DNA from: Haemaphysalis longicornis
Taxonomy: Eukaryota > Arthropoda > Arachnida > Ixodida > Ixodidae
Length of the DNA: 64,000 bases
Reading direction: 5' to 3'
Assembly (NCBI GenBank): GCA_013339765.2
Contig: CM023449.1
Coordinates: 15,971,811-16,035,810 of the forward strand
Shown: piece after piece, positions 36,261-48,745 of the stretch
Position numbering within the stretch: position 1 is the first letter of the stretch
Layout of the letters: every line of letters starts with the position of its first letter
Program-made: the position numbers and the translations under genes
Notes under the pieces: model-generated
The model's input: the letters and a program-made list of their open reading frames with translations, nothing else
Told to the model about the DNA's origin: nothing
Database searches by the model: none

Positions 36261-37680
36261 AACGGTCCCTACTATCACCACCACAGAATTCGGCCAAAGC
36301 TCTTTGTTACCTCAACGATACAGGTGTGCACGAACGTTCATAATGACAGAGAAACGGATTACGAGTACGCGCGTTTTCAGACCTGTCTCTCCTTGTCGCC
36401 TGCAATCCCTCTTAACCCCTGAATCTCATTCCCCCAGTGCAGGGCAGCAAAGCAGGACCTGCACTTAGAAAAGCAAAGCGAAAGGCCGAGAGGCTGACTC
36501 ATCCTCCTTGTGGAAAATTTCATTAATTTACAACGTCAACTGAGCTTTATTAAGTGGGTCTCGTTCATGCCTCTCACGATTGTAAACTTGATTGAAAAGT
36601 TGAAAATCCATAAATACAGTCCTACCTAACAGCGAGCAGCATTACAAGCAGTTTTTGCGAAATGTTATGTGAGCTGCTGCCATGGGATTTCGGCCCCTTA
36701 AGAAGAACTGATTTCTGGAACTGAAACACTTTTCGATTTTTTTTAAAATAAAATTACTTCCGAAAACTTGAAACAACGTCCATCAGTGCAATTCCACACG
36801 GGAAACGGAACATGACGAAACGGGAAGTGTGTTCGCATTCACGCCTCGAAATTCAGTCGCGCACCATCAAGGACAAATTCGCGTCTATTAATCGCAAAGT
36901 AAGCTTCATGGTGGGTTGAGCGCGGTTTCTTAGTTTATGGAGGAGTATTCAATCCCGTTCCATGCTTAGTCGTCAACTCAATACTTTGTTTAAAGCCACG
37001 TTTCTGGTGGAGAAAAATATAGCGCTCCTAGTCATATTACGATAACATTGATCGTCGAGTCCCGAGCGCGACCTTCGGGTTCATTCTCTTTCTTTTTCTG
37101 TTCGCATACCCAGCTTTCTCGCTCAAAATTCCAACCTCTCAGGAACCTAGCAAAACCACTTTAGGAAAGTGATATTTGGCATAAAGCCAGAAGTCACGTG
37201 AAGATGAAAACTCGAAAAGAACTTTCCAGGATTCTGAACAATTTTTGTGTAATTCGCTGTCAAATCTTGCTGCCCATGCATTTCTATGGGATATTTTGCA
37301 TGGCTCAGGAACCTAGTCGCGCAACGTGCGCGACTTGAAACTGTGCACAAAGCAAATTTTCACCCCAAATATTAGCTGTGCAAACTAACATTTCATTTCG
37401 CTAAACAATTGCAGAGTAATCAGTGTTTCAAAGACTGCCATGAGCGGGAAAGCTGCACGTGGTGTTACTTTATCGTCACAGTTATTGGAAAGACATGACT
37501 TTTGATCAAAACTTTCTTTAGAGATCGTCCCACGTTCGTCGGAGCATTTTCGCTGAAGGTCACACTTCACTTCAAATCTTCCGCAACGGCAAGCCCACTC
37601 GGCGAGATTAGTAAAGCTTGCTTTCAAAAACAACCGGAAGGCCTACACAACTGAATAAATAACTGTAGCTACTGTGTTCT
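36261..37680. other. No gene recognised
   Basis: A segment at 36400-36470 (CCTCTTAACCCC...CCCCAGTGCAGGG) resembles, in opposite orientation, the 3' UTR of the LINE at 35330-36260 and may be another short relic. Otherwise only short unrecognised ORFs. Confidence 0.45.
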
Positions 37681-38602
37681 CATCTTAAAAATCCAACTGC
37701 GCGCAAATTAACGAGGACGTGAACACACTGAAGACACCACAAGCGCAGACTCACAACTGTTTTATTGTTACAAAAATCAGAACATTAAATACCCAGGCGC
37801 CCCACATACGTCACATTCTCAGCGCTATCGGCTGCACACAAAAAAATAAAAATAAAAATAAATAAAAACTCAGAAGCACACGAATGACAGATAATTCCGC
37901 GACGATACACCATCACACATGAAATAATCCTCCCCCTCTTCACCACGCATGCCCTGAAAGAGGCCTTCAAATTCATGTTTAGTGCCCATCTATGTAGGCG
38001 ACTTCGCGACTAAGCAAGGCATAGATGGGTGACTAATACAATCTGAACCAGCTTTAAAATGTGTCTGGCTTCGACAATTTCTCTTGTCTGCTGATTCTTA
38101 TGCCTGAATAAAATGGTTGTGCGCTCAAACACAGGGGTACATTCAGGGGTACATTCAGGAACGCATGCGCGGCAATGGGAAGACATGTGGCTCAGGTCCC
38201 GTTTTTCTTTCGAATAGTTATGTTCCTTAAGTCTTGTATTTAAACAACGCCCGGTTTGGCCTATGTATACCTTGCCACATACAAGTGGTATGGAATAAAC
38301 AACCCCCGTAGCACATTGGACGAACTTTCTTTTTGTGATTAATACCACATGCTCCTTGACGTTTTTTCTGCCCTTTTGTTCACTTTTGGGCAGATCTTAC
38401 TTAACTTATTAGGAGCTGAAAACACTATTTTTACGTCATACCGCCCGCCACTCGTTTTATACCGTGTGACATCTTGTGAACATAGGGCACCACGGCAAAG
38501 TTTTTTCGGCTTTTCTTTTGGTGGTATGGCCTCCCTATCCGACTTACCCACTTTACCAGCTTTTCACTTGCTCTAGAAATAACATGATCAGGGTACCCGG
38601 AT
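37681..38602 (-). mobile_element. Penelope-like element 3' half, left arm of palindrome
   Basis: Minus-strand coding at 38348-38010 reads FVQCATGVVYSIPLVCGKVY and then IGQTGRCLNTRLKEH, a GIY-YIG endonuclease core as found at the C-terminus of Penelope-like elements. An upstream piece (38551-38339) carries the thumb/linker KIVFSAPNKLSKICPKVNK. Relative to the right arm there are single-base indels near 38444, near 38350 and near 38050 that break the reading frame. The 3' UTR to the left includes an (AAAAT)n run (rightwards) and CAATAAAACAG (minus strand), a poly(A) signal. This arm is almost identical to 38742-39662 in inverted orientation. Confidence 0.88.
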
Positions 38603-39662
38603 CAGGTACCCGGATTGAGTCGGCGCACTCGAAAGTGGTGAAGCAGGGTATTGCACTTTCCTGCTTGAAGTCGGCCATTTTAAAATCGTGGGAGCATTCA
38701 ATGCCCGGTAGTGTCTTACAGCAGGTGGAGAAGCTAAGAAAATCCGGGTACCCTGATCATGTTATTTCTAGAGCAAGTGAAAAGCTGGTAAAGTGGGTAA
38801 AGTCGGATAGGGAGGCCATACCACCAAAAGAAAAGCCGAAAAACTTTGCCGTGGTGCCCTATGTTCACAAGATGTCACACGGTATAAAACGAGTGGCCGG
38901 GCGGTATGACGTAAAAATAGTGTTTTCAGCTCCTAATAAGTTAAGTAAGATCTGCCCAAAAGTGAACAAAAGGGCAGAAAAACGTCAAGGAGCATGTGGT
39001 ATTAATCACAAAAAGAAGTTCGTCCAATGTGCTACGGGGGTTGTTTATTCCATACCACTTGTATGTGGCAAGGTATACATAGGCCAAACCGGGCGTTGTT
39101 TAAATACAAGACTTAAGGAACATAACTATTCGAAAGAAAAACGGGACCTGAGCCACATGTCTTCCCATTGCCGCGCATGCGTTCCTGAATGTACCCCTGA
39201 ATGTACCCCTGTGTTTGAGCGCACAACCATTTTATTCAGGCATAAGAATCAGCAGACAAGAGAAATTGTCGAAGCCAGACACATTTTAAAAGCTGGTTCA
39301 GATTGTATTAGTCACCCATCTATTGCCTTGCTTAGTCGCGAAGTCGCCTACATAGATGGGCACTAAACATGAATTTGAAGCCTCTTCAGGGCATGCGTGG
39401 TGAAGAGGGGGAGGATATTTCATGTGTGATGGTGTTATCGTCGCGGAATTATCTGTCATTCGTGTGCTTCTGAGTTTTTATTTATTTTTATTTTTATTTT
39501 TTTGTGTGCAGCCGATAGCGCTGAGAATGTGACGTATGTGGGGCGCCTGGGTATTTAATGTTCTGATTTTTGTAACAATAAAACAGTTGTGAGTCTGCGC
39601 TTGTGGTGTCTTCAGTGTGTTCACGTCCTCGTTAATTTGCGCGCAGTTGGATTTTTAAGATG
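38603..39662 (+). mobile_element. Penelope-like element 3' half, right arm with GIY-YIG endonuclease ORF
   Basis: The open frame to 39366 encodes, from about 38621, ESAHSKVVKQGIALSCLKSA and SVLQQVEKLRKSGYP, the end of a Penelope-type reverse transcriptase. A basic linker (KIVFSAPNKL) follows. The GIY-YIG nuclease has GVVYSI near 39036-39053 and KVYIGQT near 39070-39090, followed by GRCLNTRLKEH and a candidate catalytic Glu in EIVEARH near 39265-39280. A tandem CTPECTPECTP duplication lies in the domain. The frame is intact from 38476, but the first ~45 codons read antisense left-arm sequence and are artificial. No fingers/palm region is present, so the copy is 5'-truncated. The 3' UTR holds CAATAAAACAG near 39580. 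Confidence 0.9.
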
Positions 39663-42600
39663 CGTCAATACCAACTTGCCCAACTTTCGACCCTTTTACT
39701 GTGTTCTCGAAACGGTGTGCGTGGCCGCGTTGTTTCATCAATGGCACGGCCGTGATAAGGCATTAAATTGTTATGGACGATGCGTGCGGAGGGAGTAATA
39801 TCAGCGGAGCGAGTTTGGTTGGGGTGTACCACCGGAGTCTCTGAAAACGCTCACAGAAATGCCGCCCTTGCTACCTGCGAGCGGAGCAATAAATCAGGGC
39901 AGGAGCAGTGACCGTTTTGAGCTTGGCGCGTTGACAGGGTCCTCGGTTTTCGAGAAAATTATTACATGTGTGTTTTCAAATTATCCTGTACCAGGAGTAG
40001 AGTTTCGCGACAAATAAAATTGTGGGTGCGAAATAGACGGGGGTGCGCACAACTGTTTTTTTCCTTGTAAAGGATAGCGTAACAAACAACTAAATAAATA
40101 TAACTGGTGCAGGTGCGGACAAAACTCCGACTACCTCTCAGGCGAGCAGGTCTGATGAGTAAATACTGGCAGCGAGGAAACAGGAGGCCGCACGATGGCT
40201 TTTATATCAAAGAAACTCGCTGGACTGTAGAACTTTCTTTTTGAGCTAGGACTTGCAAGTTATAAATTACGCTATACCTTTCCAATTTTTGAGGCACTCT
40301 GTAAAAAGTCATCTGGTTTCGTCTAGAGCACTGTGTTTAAAAGTGTCCGTTCAATGCGGCTGATCAAAAAGTTGTTCGAGACCTCGGCACGTGCGTGAAC
40401 TTTGTCACGTTGCTGCCACTGAGCGATACTGATTTGACAGAAGTCAGAAATGAGTTATCTAACGCGCAAAGCCAGTGCGGCATGAAAGGCGCGTGGCACG
40501 GCTTAATTTAGTGCTGATTTATATAAGGACTCCCCACTGGAGTATTTTTTTCGCTGATTACCGATCGTTTTCAAACGCCAGAGCTTAACACTTGCTTTGT
40601 ATTTTATCGCGTCTCACTCGATTAAAACGCAAAGGGCATTAATGAGTGTGACAAAATTTCAGGGGAGGCAGACAGCTGATAAATAGATTAAAAACACACA
40701 TTTTCCGCAAGAAAACTGGAAACCTACCGAAGTTTTCGCAATTTCTACCCTTGTCAGAGGGTTGCAGTAAAGTATTTGAAGGTAGTGAACGTCTTAATAT
40801 TCATGGTTTGAGACCCTTTATAAAAGCTTAAGGAGTGATTGAATATAAGCAAAGCAGTTCAAGGAATGCAATGCTGAAATGTTAGGCGCGATTACCCCTT
40901 AGGCGTAGTTGTTTTTACTGTACTTATTGGACTGATGCACCTTGTTGACTCATCGTGGGCAAAACGAACCGCCGAGGAAGCTGTGTAGCTTGGTTCTCTG
41001 CTTGAAAGCTTAACACGAAGCGCTGCGCCTGGTCTGGATCAGGGCAGGTCACGCAGCCTTCATGAACCGCACGGCAACATCCCCTTGCTCCTTGCATCGT
41101 ACTGGCGAAACGACCTAAATTATAAGTCTAGCAGGCGTTAAAAATGACTGATTCAGTTACTTCGCGGAAGTATTTTCGAAGTCTATTTTATAGTTTTGTT
41201 CAAGCAGTGAACAATATTACCACTGTTTGAAGCACCGTGGTAAGTGAACTTTCCCACACCACGTGGCGCGTAGTTCTGAATCGAAGATCAAATGCTTATT
41301 CACTCACTCACTTGGGCTAAACAAAACAGGATATGTGGCCACTTTTACTGAATGCGCAACCAAGTTCAATGGCTCAGAGGCTCGTTAATTGCAAAGTTTC
41401 GAGTATAATAACCCTGGGCAGAAATACGAGTGAATAACGCAGCCTCACGACGTACCGGTTGGTGCACTCAGATCAGAGTGCCTGCGATTATTCCTTTTCA
41501 CTCTGTTTGTGCGAGTGCACGCAGCAATTTTTCGGGAGTATAGTTTCACCCATGCTTCCTGCTTTGTTCGCGTCGTGTGCTGAACCGGCGTTTATGCCTG
41601 CTGCATAACAGACCGGAACATCCGCTGGGACTGGGTGGGTACAAAGTAAGCGCCACGTTGACGCATCCCCTGTACCGCAGTTTCTTGCTTGCGTGGTAGC
41701 TGCAGGCTTTTTGGAATGAAACACAAGTTCAAATTGCTCTTTACTTCTTTCCTTGCTCCGCTTCTTCAGCGCAGTCTGCAACGCAGTTCGCGCAGTCTCA
41801 CTGTTTCCGCCGGAACGAGTGCAACGATCGTTACCACAAAGGAGGCTAATGTTTGAAGTTTGAAGTTATTTCACCACAACGATACACTGCGGTTGTTGTA
41901 ATACAAACGATTGTTACACGAAAATAGCAAAAAGGCTGCGCTATAGCGTTTTGACTACCCCCTCCCGCTCCCATCCGTACAAGGCAGCAGAACAATGGCA
42001 CAGCAAACGCCATACGGTCCTCACGTAAGATTGAAAGAAATGCGCACTTGGGTGTTTACAAGCACATCAAATAATTAGAACAGGAAACAAAATCACGAAA
42101 ACGCAACTTACACCACAGTAACACACTATACCAGCATGGAGTACACTGTTGAAATTTCCATGCATCTACACGGACTTGATGCAATTTCTGTGGGATTATA
42201 GCTCATTATTAAAACACGTTTAATATATCACTACCTAAAAGGAGATGCGAGGGCTGTTCTGTAAGCTTGAACTTATCTCGTTTGTGTGGAACGGAATATT
42301 TTCATATTTGGAGTCCATAATTTGTTCGTGGTCAGAATTTTTTGTCAGCAACCTTCTCTGCTTGTCACTTATCGCGCAATAACCGCGAGTTCATGGGAGT
42401 GCTTAAATATTTAACTACATAAAATTTGTACTTTTGTTCTCTTTCAAGGCATTGCTATAGAAAATAAAAAAAGGGTGAAATACCATTGCAAGCGAAATCT
42501 TCGGGCTTTAAGTCTCTCTTAGCCTATTCCTGAATATTTCTTTTATGCCAAGAGCAGCAAAAGCTCCCAGTTTACCAAAAAAAGGAAACCACGATGGGAC

Positions 42601-43969
42601 TGATTGTGACGCGTGTGTCGGGGCGAGTTCGTGGTAATTGGTGTCCAAAGCCTGGGAGAGATGGATTAAGGCGTTAGTGCCACAGCACATGTTATCGACT
42701 TTTTCGTTCACGATGTTTATCGCGGGGCTCACGTTGTCTTTACACGAGATTTGCTGTTTCCGACGAGGCTACGGTTTGCAAAAACAATTTAGGATCAGGT
42801 ACTGGCTGCTATCCAGAACTGCCTTGTCAGGTTTTTCTTCGCAGTCGGCAAAGCGGATGTGTTGGCAACAAAACTGACAGACGATTTGTATCCGTGAACC
42901 ACGGATTATCGGGCGAAAGCATCATACGATCTTCTTATAAAGCATTAATTGTACCATACTTGACTGTATGGGCTACTATACGAGATACACTCTGTCATGC
43001 TTCATGGTACAGGCAGACATTTCTTGGGGTTGCCCCTGGAAGAGCCTGCGATCTAACTAATTATTTCATTCATCGCTGGCTTATTGATTCCCCAGCATGC
43101 GGCGTAGCCGGAAGCGTCTGCAGCAAGATTCGTTCTTACAAGGTGTTTGCAATACACCACCGCGGTATTTGCTTATCTTTGGGCCTGTTTTGTAATAACC
43201 GCGACAACAGTCCTGTATACGCCAGAGCTGCCGCCTGACATTTTGCTTTGAGGTCTTACGATGTCATCCGGCAGAGGATGCTTCAAATTAAAGTGGCAAC
43301 ATTGAGGCGTTTTTTATTCTGTGATACGTACTGGCCTACGACGCTAGGCCTCAAAGCATGGCGTTTAGCCATAACGTCCTGTGTTTAGTATTAACAGTAA
43401 GTAGCCGTCAGGTTGAGCCTACGACGTTCTAAGCAGTGTCGTACACACTGTACGACGAGCTGCGGGTACTATTTGACAACATTAGTCTATCGGCTTAAAT
43501 AGACTAATAGTGATTTCGCGCTAGGCACAGTCGCTGTTTGTTGCTGCATCTGAGGCGTTGATCCTAATAAAACTTGCTGTTCGGCCCTTTGGTTCATGTG
43601 TTTTAAAAAAAAATAGCGCAAAAATAGGCTCAAGACAGGGTGAGAATAGTCAGGACGAGCTCTCGTCCTGCCTTTTCTTTGTCCGTCTTGTCTATTTCTT
43701 GGCCCTTCTTTTAAAGAGGCATTGACCTTACTTTGACAAATAGCCAAAAACTCAATTGAAACACTTAGCCCGGGTGGGCCGATGAAGCTCTAAAATACTC
43801 ATGACAGGAACGGTACAAAACTAATAATCTTAAAATCTAAGCTTAAATCCCACGCAGTCTTAGAAGTAATGCGCCAATATTCAATTCGGGCAACACTGGT
43901 AACGAAGATAACAACGTTACGACACTAAGCTACATAATAGGTCTAATCTTGCCGTCACAGCTCCCATTC
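39663..43969. other. No gene recognised
   Basis: The longest ORFs (114 codons at 42894-43238 and 86 at 43487-43747) have no recognisable domains. AATAAAAC near 43567 and a GGACGAG/CTCGTCC hairpin near 43650 hint at an unplaced repeat. Nothing else is supported over about 4.3 kb. Confidence 0.5.
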
Positions 43970-44599
43970 AATTCGGAATTCCTCATCTGGCTCTATTTGC
44001 ATCTGCGAGACTAAGACGATATTGGCATTTAGACGCCACCCGTTCCGATTCACTTTTATCATTTCAAGAGTTCCAACATTTAAAGTACGGGTGGAATGTT
44101 CATTTTTGTGGCTCTCGGCAATGCGAGGTGACCTTCACCGAGCTGCGCTGCAGGGTTCCAAGGCTTAATTTCTATCTGTTCAGATCAGAACTTTCACCTA
44201 CAGAACTATGTGTGCGGTGCCAGGTCCCCGAAACAATCGAACATTTTTTCCTCGAGTGCAGCCGTTTCTCAACAGCTAGACAACTGTTTTTGAAGGAGCC
44301 GATTGAGCGGTTGGGGGTGACTTTATCGATAACACTTATATTATCTATTGGCGCATCAAAGCTGGGGTTTGCAAGAAGGGGTATATATATATATATAATT
44401 GCATTCAAAATTTTCTTTCTGCCTCAGGTCGTTTGAATTGCTAAGCGGTGCTGATTAATGGGTAATTCGGGTTTCATTCACAACTAAGTTTCCTTTTACA
44501 GCCTCTTTCCGGAAATAAGTATTTTGAAGTCCCCACGTTTTTAACCGGTTTAGCCCTGGCCAATCCCCCCTTGTGGGTACGTGCCAAAAAATGTGAGGA

Positions 44600-44630
<31 letters not shown>

Positions 44631-44635
44631 GTCCT
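43970..44635 (+). mobile_element. LINE 3' end with (CAT)n tail
   Basis: Translation from about 43985 gives LALFASARLRRYWHLD, then the ORF at 44128-44436 with ELRCRVPRLNFYLFRSELS, CVRCQVPETIEHFFLECSRF and ILSIGASKLGFARRG. This is the Cys/His knuckle and C-terminus of a LINE ORF2 that usually follows RNase H. The coding ends in a TA microsatellite near 44383-44396. The 3' UTR ends with CCAATCCCCCCTTGTGGGTA and CGTGCCA, followed by ten CAT units at 44600-44630. The copy is 5'-truncated; no target duplication was found. Sequence differs from the other LINE families in the window. Confidence 0.78.
44600..44631 (+). repeat. (CAT)10 microsatellite, LINE 3' tail
   Basis: Ten uninterrupted CAT units directly after the 3' UTR of the LINE fragment. 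Read as the retrotransposition tail. Confidence 0.9.
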
Positions 44636-47077
44636 CCGCACACAATTAAGTTTTCTAGCCTCGTTAGGTTTAGGTTTGTCTAATATGCTGAAATTTGGTA
44701 TGCATTTGTATGCGTCACCTCGGGGTGGCAAAAGTCTGTTTCATGAGATTACTGACCCTCAGTATTATTTAGAAGTATCTAAAAATCCATTCAAGCATAG
44801 CATTGAGAATTTTGCCTTTTTAGAATGTGTATTTCTTGATACCCTGGGGCTTTTTACGTAAACGTTTGTGCAAGGACTCTTCAGACGTCACAAGTAACGT
44901 AGCTTTACTAGCTATTAATTATTCAGAAACTGCTGAAAACTTGTTTAATAAATTTCTAGAAATACTGTGGCTGCATTTTTCGGAGCAAAGCGAGGCAACC
45001 AAAGCCAAAGCGAGGACTAACCCAAAGCAGAGATAGGGGGAAGCGTATCTACTACGTTCACGAATGCGCCAACACGAGCCTCAGCGATGTATCATTGTCA
45101 CTACTGTAAAAAAATTTAGGATCGTATCTACAGCCTGGCAATGTGTACATAATTTTTAGTTTTTTTGTGTACCCCCATACATCATTCTTTTATTGTCCGC
45201 TGAGGAGAAAAAATATTCAGTAGTTAGCATTTTCTACCGTTATTTCCATTCCGTCCCGTGTTTCCACACGTTTGCGATAGTGAACGTCCTTGCCATAACG
45301 TAATTTGATTTACACAAGCACTCAAGCGCGGACGATTTCCAGGTACCCGCAAACACTTGCACTTAGAAAAGCACGCAACCCTGCTTTCAGGCGCGCTGGT
45401 GTTAATGGCAAGCGTCTTGCTGTTTGCGGAGCCTGTCGGGCCTGATGAGGTGTCGGCACTCCACACAAGACAGCAGTTTCGGGCCCTTTCCCCCCCCCTC
45501 CCCCCCCCCACTCACACACACACAGACTTAAAAGCTCGTAGCATAGCGGAACCTGTCGTTAAGGTTTGCTCAGCTGTGGGTAAACGCGGGTAGCGATATT
45601 GCTCTCACGCTACTCATCCGTTGAAAGGAGCCACCGCTAAAGCTAACCGGGGAGCTTTGCTGGCTGTATCATTTCAAAGGTCTGAAGAGAGCCTCACATT
45701 CCGTGGTTGCTATGAATACTGCAAGACATGCGGAGAACCGAGCTATCTTGAACAAATCCCTCGGTTTGCAGCCGGAAAAAGAAGGTGGCGGTGAGATTTA
45801 AGCAGAGATTGTTTACTTTAACCTTGCTGTCTTGCTTAAAACGTAGTGTAAAAAAACCAGGCGAGGGTTTTGATTGGCTGGCGCGCGAGACATTGATTTC
45901 AGGGAAATTAAATCTCGCAAGAAAAAAGAGCATCCTGTTGCAGAGAGCCCACTCAATGCTGAACTTATTTTAGCTAGCCTGCAGTTCGCTCACAGCGAAT
46001 AAACGCCCTTTCGATTTGTGCGCTTATGGTGGGAGAGGACAGAGACACGGGATTTTTTCCTCGATGAATGGGCTCCAACAGTTTAGGTCCCACACAGTTC
46101 ACGAGACCTGCCTGTGTACCGGCTAAAAACTCGGTAACCCGCGTAAAAGATGGGCAGCCGAGTTCACGAGCCACACTTGCCGCATTTGCGGTCACACATT
46201 AATTCGTGAATGCCACACGCACCAGAGAATACAAAAAAGGGTTGTGTAAGAGCGTGATAGACAGAATTGGGCCGGGGCGGCGGGTTGAGAGTGTTAACAC
46301 TTGCTATTAAAACACCCGTGCCAAGGCAACGTTTAGAGGAGGTCAGTGGCGTGTTCTCGTCGGTACTTCATCTGCTCGGTTGTACGGCCTCGTTTTTTGG
46401 TTAGCGATTCGAAAGTTTGGGAAGTTCAAATAAACCCAAATTTTTCCCCGAGATTGTGCTTTTGTCCAGAATATGTCAGGCTGCGAAAAACCACTGCCTT
46501 TGCCTATGTGCCTTTAATATTAGCCCGCGTGACGACGAAATGTGTATAGGCGAATCCCTTTCAAGTTACTACTACTCGTCGCATGGTTCACACATTCCAG
46601 CATTCTGAGCGCTCATGACCTCATGGGTACACTTAGGAAATAGCTCAATTATATAACCGAAGGTCGTTGTATGAACTTAAAAGAGCAATAAACTGAGGTC
46701 TAAAAAAGCAGGCTAAAAAAATGGATGCAGTTTCACTCGAGGTAAAAGTTGTGTGTACGTTTTGGTAGTAAATCGTTGTCATATTCTGTTTATTGTGTTG
46801 TGAGTTTGTTTTGCGTTTTTTAGTGTGTGGGGGGGGGTGGGGGAGGGTGTGGGTGTGGGTGTGTGGGGGGGGGGGTGTGTGGGTGTGTGTGTGGGGGGGG
46901 GTGGGGGGTGTGTGGGTGTGTGTGTGTGTGTGTTGCCTTTTTTGCTTTGTTTGCTTTTGTTTGTCAGTTTCAATCAACTCGGGCGCAAAAACCCCTCAAA
47001 GTTATATTTTCCGTCTTTGAATTTATAAGTAGTGTGTTGCTTAAAAATACCGCTCCCGCCCACGCTCCTCTGCAGGG
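44636..47077. other. No gene recognised; simple repeats
   Basis: Contains a C-rich run with (CA)n at 45490-45526 and a G/T-rich minisatellite at 46823-46933. ORFs over the latter are low-complexity and not genes. Confidence 0.5.
46823..46933 (+). repeat. G/T-rich minisatellite (GGGTGT/GTGTGG type)
   Basis: About 110 bp of G runs alternating with GTGT and ending in (TG)n. High G-quadruplex potential. Long G runs make the exact length unreliable. Confidence 0.85.
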
Positions 47078-47270
47078 ACTCGACGCTTATGAAGTAATGC
47101 TGCTGTCCACGAGGTCACTGGTTTCACTCCCGGCCTCACACCTGAGTTAAGGTTTTGGCAGTATGTTTTTATGACGCACGCAACAAAACTAACCACTTTC
47201 TTTTCCTTTTGGCGCGGGTTAACAATGACCAGTTGACCTAAATTAATCCTATCCTTCCCCGATGATGCGC
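47078..47270 (+). mobile_element. Highly diverged tRNA-derived SINE
   Basis: ATGCTGCTGTCCACGAGGTC with GGTTTCACTCCCGG matches the head of the intact SINE (GCTGCTGAGCACGAGGTCG, GGTTCGATTCCCGG). GTTAACAATGACCAGTTGAC and AAATTAATCC match its GTTAAAGATACCCAGGTGGTC and AAATTAATCC. The spacing fits approximately. The ends could not be placed precisely and no target duplication was seen. Confidence 0.5.
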
Positions 47271-48514
47271 TTAACTGGCCGACGTACAACTTCGTCAGAT
47301 AAAATTTCAGTTCGTATTAAAAATGGTGTGGCGTCATGTTAGAAGTGGTTTTTGGTTTTGTGTTTCCAACATCAGCTCGGCAGTATAAATAATTTGCCCC
47401 GACCAAGAGAAGTGCCGGCCTTATAAGACAAGGAACGACGCCAGTGTCTTGTTATAACTGACCCTGAGCTCCCTGCTTCTTACTTAGTTGCAGCCGCCGT
47501 TCATGTTACGCTTGGCAAAACAGGCCGATAACATTTCACAGGGCGCAAGTTGGCCCAGATGGAAGAGACTGCATGAGCGAGCCGGTCCTAACGCCATACC
47601 TTGTTTGGCTGTACGGCAGCTTTCGGGTTCAGCCCTCGATTCGCTTCCCTGCCGCTGCACGTAATTTGGGCAGGGCAGTTCTGAGATTATGTCACTCGTG
47701 ATAAAACGTGCATGGGAAGGCAAGCTCAGCACCATGAGTTACGCCACAAAGAGCGAAAAGAGAACCGGGCGCTCAATCTTGGCAATCGCATCGGCTCCGA
47801 CGGGCCGAATAAAGATAAGTGAACGCAAGGCGGAGATTGCCTGTCTCCCATACCTGACCACGCTGCTAACGAAAAGGGAGGAGAGGAGAAGCGAGAAGAA
47901 TTGACCCGTCGATCTCTCCTACTCTGCGGCAGACTCGCACAAGATTGCTCAGTGGCATTTCTCTCGCGGACTGCTCGCGCTGCCCTCAGCTGCTCGTAGC
48001 ACGTTTCCCAGGAGTTGTCGGGAATCAATTGAAGGACCGCGCAGATTCCTGCGTAACGAACCTATTCGGCAAGAATGAAGAGGCGGTGGAGGTTACGTGT
48101 GGGGAAGTAGGAAAACGAGCAAAGGAGAGTGCGTGGTGATGCCCGGGCATTACCAGCTGTGGATCCAACGTCGAGCACTCCCAAGTAGTCCCAGCCGTGC
48201 GATGGAACCGATTCGGTCGATAGATTGGCCGTACACCTGCCGAAATTCTCACCGCTGCTTTTCAAGCAAGTGCTAATGGCGGTGTCGTGAACACGGCGTC
48301 ACGACTTGGTTAGAGATGGAAAACAGCTGTTGTGCCGCTGATGGCTTGTAACTGGTATTCAGGCATCATTGGTCAGATGGTGGTGGGACGCGATGGTGGG
48401 TGGGTGCGAAGGAATTGCGTTACTTGGCAGGAGGAGAAGGCAGAAAATTAAGGAAGGATTGCTTTCAAACCTATCTTATCGTCGTTGTAGACTGGTTTGA
48501 TAAATATGCCAACG
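47271..48514. other. No gene recognised
   Basis: Overlapping ORFs of 60-100 codons near 47689-48265 are moderately GC-rich but carry no known motif. Confidence 0.45.
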
Positions 48515-48745
48515 GTCGATACCAAATCAAGCGCCGAGGCTACACCTAGCTGTATTGTGCGGCACGCCGCATTGGATGGCTCCGGAATAATTCCGACTAC
48601 TTGGGTCCCTTTACGTGCGCCAAAATCTCGGCACACGAACGTTTTCGCGTCCCGCTTTCATCTAGAACGCCGCCATCGCGGTTTGGATCGAATCGGCGTC
48701 CTTGGGCTCAGGAGCACAACGCCGTAGGATCTCAGGCACCACGGA
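48515..48745 (-). mobile_element. Diverged tRNA-derived SINE (Ruka type)
   Basis: On the minus strand: CCGTGGTGCCTGAGATCCTA and CGGCGTTGTGCTCCTGAG (A-box region), GATTCGATCC (B box), GTTTTGGCGCACGTAAAG-like segment (ATTTTGGCGCACGTAAAGG), AATTATTCCGGAGCC and GCGGCGTGCCGCAC. The order equals that of 50216-50459. The A-rich tail is replaced by GATTTGGTATC, and no target duplication could be assigned. Confidence 0.68.

Larger units (their letters stand above)
37681..39662. repeat. 0.92-kb near-perfect inverted repeat with 139-bp spacer
   Basis: Left arm 37681-38602 and right arm 38742-39662 are reverse complements with only scattered single-base differences, from CATCTTAAAAATCC at the outside to AACATGATCAGGGTACCCGGA at the inside. 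The 139-bp unique spacer (38603-38741) is upstream coding sequence of the right copy. At the left junction GATCAGGGTACCCGGATCAGGTACCCGG forms a small repeated word (ATCAGG(G)TACCCGG), suggesting strand switching there. The arms converge 5' to 5', so 3' ends point outward. Confidence 0.92.

Noticed and set aside
38476..38610. N-terminal part of the 296-codon open frame
   Set aside because: It reads the antisense of the palindrome's left arm; the real Penelope coding starts near 38621.
42508..43238. ORFs on both strands (74, 79 and 114 codons) considered as possible exons
   Set aside because: No recognisable domain, no supporting splice pattern that could be defended, and lengths expected by chance.
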